DNA from: VFKU01 sp964620045
GTDB taxonomy: Bacteria > Hydrogenedentota > Hydrogenedentia > Hydrogenedentales > GCA-2746185
Reading direction: 5' to 3'
DNA: 64,000 bases
Assembly: GCA_964620045.1 (NCBI GenBank)
Contig: CAZUJL010000001.1
Location: forward strand, 124,001-188,000
Part shown: in pieces, positions 42,657 through 50,232 of the stretch
Layout of the letters: every line of letters begins with the position of its first letter
Numbering within the stretch: position 1 is the stretch's first letter
Made by a program: the position numbers and the translations under genes
Notes under the pieces: model-generated
Databases searched by the model: none
Told to the model about the DNA's origin: nothing
Seen by the model: the letters and a program-made list of their open reading frames with translations, nothing else

Positions 42657-42914
42657 ATGGATAAAATCTCCGTCGAAAAGATGAACCACCTGTCCATCGA
42701 GGACTTCAAGCACAACGGCGAGACCATCGACAGTCTTTACCGCCTGGTGAACCTCGCCGCGAAGCGCGCCAACCAGCTGCACAAGCCGGATGCCCGCTCC
42801 CTTGTGCAGCCTATTTCCCGCAAGCCGGTCATCATGGCCCTGCAGGAAACCCTCGAAGGCAAGATTTGGCATCGCGCCAGCGGCGAGAACGCCGATGAGT
42901 TCGACATCGCGTAA
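42657..42914 (+). CDS. rpoZ: RNA polymerase omega subunit
   Basis: An 85-residue omega subunit that helps assemble RNA polymerase. The segment SLYRLVNLAAKRANQLHKP is the conserved core helix (normally SRY.LV..aakRArQl), and VIMALQETLEGKI is the second conserved helix. Position directly behind gmk and ahead of coaBC matches the conserved operon. The end overlaps the start of coaBC by 20 bases. A TACAAT-like sequence just before it may be a minor promoter, without a good -35. Confidence 0.9.
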   Translation: MDKISVEKMNHLSIEDFKHNGETIDSLYRLVNLAAKRANQLHKPDARSLVQPISRKPVIMALQETLEGKIWHRASGENADEFDIA

Positions 42915-44121
42915 CGAAATCATCCTCGGGGTCACCGGCTCCATCGCAGCCTACAAGGCCTGCGAAGTGGCCTCGTTGCTCGTTAAGCAAGGCTTGCAAG
43001 TCGTTCCCGTCCTCAGCGCCGCCGCGCAACAAATGGTCGGCGCGGCCTCCTTCGAAGGCATCACGGGCACCCGCGCCATTACCTCGATGTTCGACTCGGC
43101 GACCAACGTCGAGATCGACCACGTCGCACTGCCCACGCGCGCCAGCCTTGTCGTCGTCGCGCCTGCCACCGCCAACGTGATCGCGAAAGCCGCGCAAGGC
43201 ATCGCCGACGATTGGCTCACGACCGCACTCCTCGTCACGCGCGCACCGATCCTCTTCGCGCCCGCCATGAACACGAATATGTATCAGCACGCCGCCGTGC
43301 AGGCGAACCTGCGCACGCTGCGCGAGCGCGGTTGCCACTTTGTCGGGCCGGATTCCGGCGTGCTCGCCTGCAAAACGATCGGTGTCGGCCGCATGATCGA
43401 TCCGGCGTATATCGTCGAGGTCGCGCTCGGCCTCTTGCGCCGCCGCAACGATCTTGAAGGTCTGCACGTACTCATCACCTCCGGCGCGAACCATGAACCG
43501 ATCGACCCGGTGCGCTTTATCGGCAACCGGTCCTCCGGAAAGATGGGCTACGCGCTGGCGAAGGAAGCGCTCGATCGCGGCGCGAAAGTAACCGTCGTCA
43601 CCGGTCCGGCCGAAGTCGCGCCTCCCCTCGCCGCGCACGTTGTCCACGTGCAAACGGCGATCGAGATGCGCGATGCGGTGCTCAAGCATCTCCCGGAAGC
43701 CGATTTCGTCATCGGCGCGGCCGCCGTCGCGGATTACCGCGTCGCCGAGCCGTCCCGCAGCAAGCGCAAGAAGGACGGCAAGGCCTTGGCGCTGCAGTTG
43801 GTGGAAAATCCCGACGTGATCGCCGAAACCGCGCTGCGCAAGCGCGACGATCAGATCGTCGCCGGCTTCGCCGCGGAAACGAACGACCTCATCGAGAACG
43901 CCAAGACCAAGCTCCGCAAGAAAAACCTCGATCTCATCGTCGCCAACGAAGTCGGCGGCAAGAATTCCGCCTTCGGCGCCGACGCGTCCCGCGCCAGCCT
44001 AATCACGCCCGATGGCAAAATCGACGCACTCCCGCTCCTGGCCAAATCCGCCTTGGCCGAACAGATCTTCGATCGCCTGCTCGCCCTGCGCACCACCGCC
44101 CGCAAAACGTCCAACGTCTAA
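42895..44121 (+). CDS. coaBC: Bifunctional CoaBC: phosphopantothenoylcysteine synthetase/decarboxylase
   Basis: Two consecutive steps of coenzyme A synthesis in one 408-residue protein. The N-terminal flavin-dependent decarboxylase half (about 1-190) opens with GVTGSIAAYKACEVAS and contains the substrate loop with Cys in VLACKTIGVGRM. The C-terminal synthetase half starts at VLITSGANHEPIDPVRFIGN and has the conserved SSGKMGYALA and the lysine-rich EPSRSKRKKDGK segment. The ATG at 42895 lies inside the end of rpoZ. A palindromic repeat element begins seven bases after the stop. Confidence 0.95.
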   Translation: MSSTSRNEIILGVTGSIAAYKACEVASLLVKQGLQVVPVLSAAAQQMVGAASFEGITGTRAITSMFDSATNVEIDHVALPTRASLVVVAPATANVIAKAAQGIADDWLTTALLVTRAPILFAPAMNTNMYQHAAVQANLRTLRERGCHFVGPDSGVLACKTIGVGRMIDPAYIVEVALGLLRRRNDLEGLHVLITSGANHEPIDPVRFIGNRSSGKMGYALAKEALDRGAKVTVVTGPAEVAPPLAAHVVHVQTAIEMRDAVLKHLPEADFVIGAAAVADYRVAEPSRSKRKKDGKALALQLVENPDVIAETALRKRDDQIVAGFAAETNDLIENAKTKLRKKNLDLIVANEVGGKNSAFGADASRASLITPDGKIDALPLLAKSALAEQIFDRLLALRTTARKTSNV

Positions 44122-44127
44122 AGCACC

Positions 44128-44269
44128 CTTTGGACTGCGGGAGCTCGCTCCCGCTTTCCCAAGCGGAGCAAAGCTCCGCAGCACACACCAAAACCTCGGA
44201 TTCCGGAACGACGCCGCCCAGCGTTGCTGGGCTTAGTAAAGCGGCAGCTATCGCTGCCGCACTCCAAAG
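44128..44269. repeat. Cluster of four hairpins bounded by 13-bp inverted ends
   Basis: A 142-base element between coaBC and the ACT gene. The ends CTTTGGACTGCGG and CCGCACTCCAAAG form an inverted repeat with one mismatch. Inside are four short perfect hairpins: 44137-44154 (8 bp), 44163-44179 (7 bp), 44216-44232 (7 bp) and 44241-44260 (8 bp). This is the architecture of a MITE-like or palindromic intergenic repeat; I see no T-run that would make it an ordinary terminator. The end sequence CACTCCAAA recurs at 31750 inside the other repeat element. Confidence 0.65.
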
Positions 44270-44304
44270 AGTCCTGCTAGAATCTCTCCGCAAAGGAGGC
44301 ACCC

Positions 44305-44703
44305 ATGCCCCAACCCGACGTCACGCTCACGCTCGAATGGATCCCCGGCAAGTTTGCCATGGCGCGCTATTCGAGTGACTCCGAGATTCCGCCCTGGGCG
44401 CTCGACTCACACGTGCTCATGAGCGTCACGCGCACGCACGACGAACTCTCCATCATCGCGCCGGACGATCGGATTCCATTCAACATCAAGTGCGAGCGCG
44501 GCTTCATCGCGCTCCGCATCGTCGAACGCCTCGACTTCAATCTCTTTGGCATCGTCTCCCGCGTGAGCCGCGCGCTCGCGGACGCCGAAATCCCGATCCT
44601 CGTCGTCTCCACCTACGACACGGACATCATCCTGATCCGGAAAGATAAAAAAGACGCTGCGAAGAAAGCGCTCGCGGCTGTCGCGGACGTGTCGCGGTTG
44701 TAA
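44305..44703 (+). CDS. ACT-domain regulatory protein
   Basis: A 132-residue cytoplasmic protein with two ACT-like halves; the C-terminal one is clear in RIVERLDFNLFGIVSRVSRALADAEIPILVVSTYDTDIILI. Such stand-alone ACT proteins (CASTOR/DUF2241-type) are thought to sense amino acids. The ATG follows AAAGGAGG, a perfect ribosome site. It lies between a repeat element and the convergent membrane-protein gene, so it is probably transcribed on its own or by read-through from coaBC. Confidence 0.85.
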   Translation: MPQPDVTLTLEWIPGKFAMARYSSDSEIPPWALDSHVLMSVTRTHDELSIIAPDDRIPFNIKCERGFIALRIVERLDFNLFGIVSRVSRALADAEIPILVVSTYDTDIILIRKDKKDAAKKALAAVADVSRL

Positions 44704-44709
44704 GTCGTT

Positions 44710-45147
44710 CTAGCGCCCGTGCCGATACAGCAAATCCGAGTGCGCATTCGCATACCACGCACGATACAGCCAGACGATGGTCGCCAGTATCGCGAATGTG
44801 AACACGAGTCCATCGAGCAAGGTTAGCGCCCCCGCGAACAAATTGACGACCGGATTCCCACCCGGAAAACCGTCCAACGTGTGCGGCCGAACTCCGCCAG
44901 CCACATGTTCCAGCGAACCGAACAGCAATGTGAACGTTGCTCCGAAATTCAAACCCCAACTCACTGAAAACAAAATCGCATGCGCAATCCATGCGGCTGC
45001 GGCTCGCCGCTGACTGCGCCACAGCCGCCGATGATAGTCCAACACCTGCCCCGAGATTTGCGCACGGGCTGCGGCGTCCGGACCCGCGCTGGACAGCCCG
45101 CTTTGCTTCAGCAACGTTTCCTGCGCCGGTTTTTCGCTATTCGTCAT
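44710..45147 (-). CDS. Small membrane protein encoded with an ECF sigma factor
   Basis: A 145-residue protein with a hydrophilic N-terminal half (about 1-55, including DYHRRLWRSQRRAAAAW) and two to three hydrophobic segments (about 58-78 and 100-135). Its ATG at 45147 overlaps the end of the sigma factor gene by 11 bases, so the two are translationally coupled. The position is that of an anti-sigma factor, and the cytoplasmic N-terminus followed by membrane segments would fit. No zinc-binding anti-sigma HxxxCxxC motif is visible. I do not recognise a named family. Confidence 0.65.
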   Translation of the reverse strand: MTNSEKPAQETLLKQSGLSSAGPDAAARAQISGQVLDYHRRLWRSQRRAAAAWIAHAILFSVSWGLNFGATFTLLFGSLEHVAGGVRPHTLDGFPGGNPVVNLFAGALTLLDGLVFTFAILATIVWLYRAWYANAHSDLLYRHGR

Positions 45148-45685
45148 GTCGCTCCTCCTCCATGATGGTGCGCAACGCGCGTTTACCGTAGTGAATCCGA
45201 GAGCGCACGGTGCCAATCGCCGAATCCGTAACCTGGGCAATGTCCTCGTAGCTCATGTCTTCCAAAAAATAGAGGACCAGTGCCTCGCGCTGCCGGAATG
45301 GCAATTTCTCCAACAACGCATGCACACGCTCGATATCCTCTCGCTGCTCGAATGCCGAGGGCGCAACTTCGTCAACATCCAGGCCCTCTTCTACCTCGAC
45401 CTCTTTCCAGCGCCGGCGCCAGTACTGCGCGCTGCGATTGCGCGCAATGCGGTACAACCAAACCGTGAACAGCGCCGGATCGCGCAACGACTGAACACCG
45501 GCCCATACGCCGATCCACACCTCCTGCATCACATCCTCAGCGATGGCCGCATCGTCCACCAGGCGCCGGACGTAATACGTCAATGGATGGTGGTATCGTC
45601 GGATAATCTCCTCAAACGCGGCGGTATCCCGTTCTCGGCAACGGGCCAGAAGCTGGAACACATCCTGTGTGCGGAGATCGTCCAT
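45137..45685 (-). CDS. RNA polymerase sigma factor, ECF (sigma-70) family
   Basis: A 182-residue sigma factor with the two domains of ECF sigmas: region 2 (about 20-90) with YYVRRLVDDAAIAEDVMQEVWIGVW and the FTVWLYRIARNR stretch, and region 4 (about 125-175) with LPFRQREALVLYFLEDMSYEDIA and the helix-turn-helix IGTVRSRIHYGKRAL. It recognises -35 and -10 of its own regulon; that regulon is unknown. It overlaps the downstream membrane-protein gene, its probable regulator. Confidence 0.92.
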   Translation of the reverse strand: MDDLRTQDVFQLLARCRERDTAAFEEIIRRYHHPLTYYVRRLVDDAAIAEDVMQEVWIGVWAGVQSLRDPALFTVWLYRIARNRSAQYWRRRWKEVEVEEGLDVDEVAPSAFEQREDIERVHALLEKLPFRQREALVLYFLEDMSYEDIAQVTDSAIGTVRSRIHYGKRALRTIMEEERHDE

Positions 45686-45773
45686 CGTTTGTAGGGATCA
45701 GTCGCCGATTTGACCAGAAAAGTTCAATGGCGTGTACTCGGCAGAAAATATGAAGGGATCGGCCGCTCCGCCG

Positions 45774-46847
45774 TTAGTCCAACACCCGCAGGCTGTGTGT
45801 TTTGATCAAGCAAAACACCGGTGCACCATTCTTCAGCGCGAGTTCCTTCACCGCCGCCGGGGTCACTTCCGCCCACACGATCTGCCCTGCATCCACGGCC
45901 ACGAAACACGTGCCGCCGATCTCGACGACGCTGCGCACCGTGCCCTGCAAATGGTTCCGCGCACTGACGCCCGCAACGTCTTCTCGGCTGAGCAGCACAG
46001 CCTCCGGCGATACCTGCACGTAGACATCGCCCTTGGGCGCTTTCTCCATGGTCGGCAACACGATGCCTTGGCCGTCCACTTCCCCGCTCCACCGCCCTGC
46101 CTCTTCGCGCAGATTGCCCACGCGCAGCACGTTCATCGGGCCCGAGGCATCGCGCAGCGCCATCGCGCCCGGCGCGGCGAGGGCCTCGTCCGGCGTGCCC
46201 ACGGCGACCACGCGGCCCGCGTTCATCACGACGACATAGTCCGCCAGTCGGCGCACCTCGGCCTGCGCGTGGCTCACGAATATGGCCGGCAGCTTCCACT
46301 CCTGCACCGCGCGCTCGAGGTACGCCAGAATCCGCAGCTTTAGCCGATCGTCCAGCGCCGTCAGCGGTTCGTCCATCAGCAATAGCCGCGGCCGGCTCAG
46401 CAATGCGCGCCCCAGCGCCACGCGCTGCTTCTCGCCCCCTGACAGTCCACGTACGGGCCGATCGAGCAGCGCATCCAGCTCCAACACCGCGCACACGCGC
46501 TCAAATTTAATCTCGGGACCTTCGTCGCGCGCGCGCCGCATGCCGTAGCGCAGGTTTTGCTCCGCATTCTTGTGCGGGAACAGAAGCTGGTCCTGAAACA
46601 CGACGCCGATCCCGCGCGACTCCGGCGCAACGTTCAGCGCCGTTGACGAATCCAAGAGCGTGTGCTCGCCCGCGGCGATATATCCCTTGTCCGGTCTACG
46701 CAAGCCCGCGATCATTTCGATCACGCTCGACTTGCCGCTGCCCGACGGTCCGAACAGCGCCGTCACGCGTGCCGTCGTCTCGAACCGCAGATCGATCGAG
46801 AACCCACCGGGATACCAGTGGCGCGCTTCAAACGTCAGTGCGGACAC
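45774..46847 (-). CDS. modC: Molybdate ABC transporter ATP-binding protein
   Basis: ATPase of the ModABC molybdate importer, 357 residues, bound to the inner face of the membrane. Walker A is LFGPSGSGKSSVIEM, the signature is LSGGEKQRVALGRALL and Walker B is LLLMDEPLTALDD. The C-terminal 120 residues form the TOBE regulatory domain of ModC. The GTG start overlaps modB by 20 bases. ModC shares its family with other oxyanion importers (tungstate, sulfate), but the gene pair with ModB-type permease and TOBE domain favours molybdate or tungstate. No modA lies nearby. Confidence 0.88.
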   Translation of the reverse strand: MSALTFEARHWYPGGFSIDLRFETTARVTALFGPSGSGKSSVIEMIAGLRRPDKGYIAAGEHTLLDSSTALNVAPESRGIGVVFQDQLLFPHKNAEQNLRYGMRRARDEGPEIKFERVCAVLELDALLDRPVRGLSGGEKQRVALGRALLSRPRLLLMDEPLTALDDRLKLRILAYLERAVQEWKLPAIFVSHAQAEVRRLADYVVVMNAGRVVAVGTPDEALAAPGAMALRDASGPMNVLRVGNLREEAGRWSGEVDGQGIVLPTMEKAPKGDVYVQVSPEAVLLSREDVAGVSARNHLQGTVRSVVEIGGTCFVAVDAGQIVWAEVTPAAVKELALKNGAPVFCLIKTHSLRVLD

Positions 46848-47523
46848 GGCGCCTCCCGCGGCGTTCCAGCCACTCGCTCACGAATACCGCACCGGCCGCC
46901 AATGCGACACTCACGACCACCAGCCGCCAACTTTCCTCAATGCCACCCGGCTGGTTCGTGTAATTGAACAACAGCAGCGGAATCGTCTGCGTTTTTCCCG
47001 GGATGTTGCCCGCAATGATGATCGTCGCGCCGAATTCACCGAGCGCCTTCGCGAACCCCAGCACCGCGCCCGCGAAAATCCCGCGGCTCGCGAGCGGCAG
47101 ACTGATCGTCGCGAATACGGACATGGGGCCCGCGCCAAGCGAGCGCGCCGCGAATTCCAGTCGTGGATCGATCGTTTCGAAGCCGAGCTTCGCCGCGCGC
47201 ACCATGAACGGGAAGCCAATGATCATCGCGGCGAGTACAGCACCGATCCACGTGAACGTAATCTGAAAACCAAAAGCGGATTCAAGCGCACGGCCAATGG
47301 GACCCGAACGCCCGAAGACGACGAGCAGAAAAAAACCGCAGACGACCGGCGGCAACGCGAGCGGCAGCATCACGAGGATTTCGATCAGCCACGCGAAGCG
47401 GTTCTGCGTGCGCGCCAGAAATCGGCCGAGCAGCACGGCAAACGGCAGCCCAATGAGCACGGCGACGGACGCCACGCGCGCGCTGATGGCAATCGCGTCG
47501 AGTTCAGCCGGAGTAAAACCCAT
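46828..47523 (-). CDS. modB: Molybdate ABC transporter permease
   Basis: Inner-membrane permease of 231 residues with five to six helices. It has the ModB-type start with SARVASVAVLIGLPFAVLLG, the PPVVCGFFLLVVFGRSGPIGR segment, and the EAA loop KALGEFGATIIIAGNIPGKTQTIP that contacts ModC. Together with modC it would import molybdate, but it needs a periplasmic binding protein that is not encoded next to it here. Confidence 0.9.
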   Translation of the reverse strand: MGFTPAELDAIAISARVASVAVLIGLPFAVLLGRFLARTQNRFAWLIEILVMLPLALPPVVCGFFLLVVFGRSGPIGRALESAFGFQITFTWIGAVLAAMIIGFPFMVRAAKLGFETIDPRLEFAARSLGAGPMSVFATISLPLASRGIFAGAVLGFAKALGEFGATIIIAGNIPGKTQTIPLLLFNYTNQPGGIEESWRLVVVSVALAAGAVFVSEWLERRGRRRVRTDV

Positions 47524-47560
47524 GCGCGGACAACTTACTCGTTGAATGAACCGGTGGGCC

Positions 47561-48082
47561 TTACCATTCGGACACTCCGACCACGGAGTCCGGATTCAGC
47601 AACACCAGCGGCTCTTCGTGATCGATCATGCGCTTTTCCCACGGATTGCGGATCTGGAAGCGCACATCCTTCACCTGGATGAAACCGTCCTGGCGGGAGA
47701 GGTAATCCGACAGGCGAATGCCCTGCGGCGCGGAAATGATCCCGTGCAACACGCCGTTCGCCAGCAGGCACGAAATCGGATGCTCGATAAGATTGCGGCC
47801 GCCCGCGCCGAGTTCTTTTTCCACTTCAGTCTCGACGACGATGAACAAAATCGCGGAGCGCTGCATCGTGAACAGCGAGAGCACCTTCGGCCGGCCTTCA
47901 AGAATCACATCGGCCAGCGAGAAGAAATCCGGCACGTTGTTGATGAAATTGATCATCCGCCATTCCGCGGCGACGTGCATTTTGCCGACAATCCACCCAG
48001 CCTGCGTGAAGATACGCGCCGGCACCAGCCGAATATCGCGCGACGCCTGCACTTTTTCGTCTGCTTCTTGTCGTCTTAGCAC
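47561..48082 (-). CDS. Conserved-looking hypothetical protein upstream of modBC
   Basis: A 173-residue protein without signal peptide or membrane segments that I do not recognise. It looks like an alpha/beta fold of two related halves: the first with RIFTQAGWIVGKMHVAAEWRMINFINN and the second around LIEHPISCLLANGVLHGII...RQDGFIQVKD. The GTG start at 48082 follows GAGG. It ends 37 bases before modB on the same strand, so it may be in the same transcript. It is not a ModA-like binding protein: it has no signal and no oxyanion-binding motifs. Confidence 0.6.
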   Translation of the reverse strand: MLRRQEADEKVQASRDIRLVPARIFTQAGWIVGKMHVAAEWRMINFINNVPDFFSLADVILEGRPKVLSLFTMQRSAILFIVVETEVEKELGAGGRNLIEHPISCLLANGVLHGIISAPQGIRLSDYLSRQDGFIQVKDVRFQIRNPWEKRMIDHEEPLVLLNPDSVVGVSEW

Positions 48083-48182
48083 GTGATCCTCGTCAGCGTT
48101 AGCAACGTAAACATCAGCTTAACATACGAATCGCCCTACCGCCGCCCGCCTCATGTCAGCGATACTTTTCGTCGCATCCGCG

Positions 48183-48211
48183 TTGACACGCCCCCACTCA
48201 TCCAGTAGCAT
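48183..48211 (+). promoter_or_regulatory. Promoter of the pseudopilin gene
   Basis: TTGACA at 48183-48188 and TAGCAT at 48206-48211 with a 17-base spacer, about 90 bases before the ATG at 48304. Confidence 0.6.
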
Positions 48212-48303
48212 GCTGGCGCTGTGTGCGCGGCACCGGGGTTCGCCGCCCACGCACCACGAAAGCCCGCCGGGAAGCCGTCCCGTTCCGCGGCCAGGAGACA
48301 ATC

Positions 48304-49644
48304 ATGCAAACACTGAATCGGTCCCGCGGCTTCACGCTGCTGGAGTTGCTGGTGGTGATCACGATCATCGGCATACTGGCGACGCTGCTGTTGCCCGGCA
48401 TCTCGGCCGCGCTCGAAAACACGCGGCGCCTGTCCTGCGCGAACAACATGCGGCAGGTCGGCATGGCGCTGATGATGTTTGCGGACGAGCACGACGGCAA
48501 ACTTCCGCCGGGCCACCCCAACGGATTCTGGGGCGATGCCGAAGACGATCTGGGCCGCGATGCGCGCCTGCGCATCGTGCAGAACCGGTCGACGCAAAAC
48601 CCGGACGAGTGGCAGGGCGACGCGAACACGTATCCGAAGAACCTCGTGCGCAACAACTACATCTTCGACGCCACGCAGGTATTTCCGGACTACCTGACGG
48701 AACTCGACACGCTCATTTGCCCATCGGCGATCAGCCTGCGCGATGTGGAACGCGACGTATACTTCCGTGACGTCACTTTCTCCGAAGCACTCATCGACCC
48801 CAAGCTGTATTCGGACCGCAGCAATGAAATCCCACTGTCCAAGCTGCAAGGTCTCCGCCCGGATACGGCGTGCATCACGAGCGATTTTTACACCTACCTG
48901 CCCTACGCGCTGGAGAGCGAAGAAAACGCGCTCTTCCTGTGGGACATTCTCAGCTACTACATGTTCGTCGGCGAAACCGATTTCATGACGCAGAGCCTCA
49001 CGCTGATGTCCGACAATCCGGAATCGCTGGACTCTCGCCGGGAAAGTGTTGGTGAATCGCCAGGCGATCGCTTCAATGACACCTCCAGCGAACGCCCGGT
49101 GGACATTCCCGGCGACAGCTTTGGCGATCAGCGGGGCCTGGAGTGGGAATCGCGCTATGGCCATGCGCCGGGCGGCGGCGACACGTGGTTCCGCATGGCG
49201 CAGAACATCGGCAAGGTGTTTGTCCGCGACATCAACGATCCGGGCAGCGACTATGTAAACGATGGCCAGATTCCGGTGCTGTTCGAAACGCCCGGCCTGA
49301 ATGGCCTGATTCGTTTCCCGCACTTGCCGGTCGGCGGCAATGTGCTGTATCTCGACGGCCACGTCGAGTTTCAAAAATATCGCGAGACCACCACGCCGCG
49401 CGTGGGCCAGTTCGCCACGTGGAGCTTTTTCTCGTTCAGCGATCTGCCGTACACGACCGACTTCGTCGATTTCCTGCGCGCAAACGTGTACGACAACACG
49501 ACGATGATGAACACGCCCCCGTGGTGCGGCAACCGCGACCCGGACATACCGTATCGTCCGCGGTACTGGTACTACCCGCGCGACACGATGTACGACCAAC
49601 TCACGTGGGACCAGCCGGGCACTGACCCCTACTCGGACCTCTAA
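48304..49644 (+). CDS. Type IV pilin-like (planctomycete-style) protein with H-x-DG-type end
   Basis: A 446-residue exported protein with a class III signal: RGFTLLELLVVITIIGILATLLLPGI, cleaved by a prepilin peptidase before the Phe. Behind the helix comes CANNMRQVGMALMMFADEHDGKLPPG, the hallmark of the DUF1559 / PulG-like proteins abundant in planctomycetes and related phyla, and near residue 370 the YLDGHVEFQKY motif of that family. Pseudopilins of this type are often found in many copies per genome and are thought to form surface or secretion structures; their function is not established. AGGAG precedes the ATG. Confidence 0.88.
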   Translation: MQTLNRSRGFTLLELLVVITIIGILATLLLPGISAALENTRRLSCANNMRQVGMALMMFADEHDGKLPPGHPNGFWGDAEDDLGRDARLRIVQNRSTQNPDEWQGDANTYPKNLVRNNYIFDATQVFPDYLTELDTLICPSAISLRDVERDVYFRDVTFSEALIDPKLYSDRSNEIPLSKLQGLRPDTACITSDFYTYLPYALESEENALFLWDILSYYMFVGETDFMTQSLTLMSDNPESLDSRRESVGESPGDRFNDTSSERPVDIPGDSFGDQRGLEWESRYGHAPGGGDTWFRMAQNIGKVFVRDINDPGSDYVNDGQIPVLFETPGLNGLIRFPHLPVGGNVLYLDGHVEFQKYRETTTPRVGQFATWSFFSFSDLPYTTDFVDFLRANVYDNTTMMNTPPWCGNRDPDIPYRPRYWYYPRDTMYDQLTWDQPGTDPYSDL

Positions 49645-49677
49645 TCCACGCGGCGCGCGCCGCACGGAAGGATTCAT

Positions 49678-50193
49678 ATGAGCGACTCCAAGAAGCCGCA
49701 AGATGATTGGATCGAGGTTGGCCAGCGCCGCGCCCAGCAACACGCGCATGCGCCGTCGCCCGGATCCGAGCAGCCCGACACCGAGAAGCCTGTGCTTGGG
49801 AAGGCCAGAACCACGCCGCCGGGCAAGGTCAGCCTGCGCGTGGGCATCACGGCGTTTCTGCTGATGCTCGCCATCTATATTTTCGCCGATTTGCGCGATA
49901 TCCAAGTGCCGTGGCAGCGGCAGTTCCGAATTGGGTATTTGCTGATGTTTATACCCATCTTCGGTTTCGTCTGGGGCCTCATCGCGTTGGTGAAGCGCGA
50001 GGCCGGCGACGCGCGACGGGCAGTAGTGGGTATTGTCCTTTCCATCGCCGCGTTCGGCCTAGGCCTGGCCATCATTGCCGCGCGCACGCAGAAGATCGAA
50101 GCCGAATCCGAAGCGGCCGCCAACGACCGCGTCCGGCTCGCCCCGCAGGACCTCGGCAAGTGGCGGGAAGAAAAATTGCACCGGGAACAGTAG
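49678..50193 (+). CDS. Hypothetical membrane protein downstream of the pseudopilin
   Basis: A 171-residue protein with a hydrophilic N-terminal third (about 1-50), three predicted membrane helices (about 53-72, 82-105 and 112-135), and a charged C-terminal helix. I do not recognise a family. It begins 33 bases after the pseudopilin stop behind a GGAAGG site, so it is probably in the same operon and may help assemble or anchor it; that is inference from position only. Confidence 0.65.
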   Translation: MSDSKKPQDDWIEVGQRRAQQHAHAPSPGSEQPDTEKPVLGKARTTPPGKVSLRVGITAFLLMLAIYIFADLRDIQVPWQRQFRIGYLLMFIPIFGFVWGLIALVKREAGDARRAVVGIVLSIAAFGLGLAIIAARTQKIEAESEAAANDRVRLAPQDLGKWREEKLHREQ

Positions 50194-50232
50194 TATCTTC
50201 CGATTGGCTGCACGCCTCCCGGGAGAACCGCC

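Noticed and set aside
48151..49905. A 584-codon minus-strand frame opposite the pseudopilin
   Set aside because: The plus strand encodes a clear class III signal and pseudopilin motifs; the minus frame is low-complexity Arg/Val/Ala.
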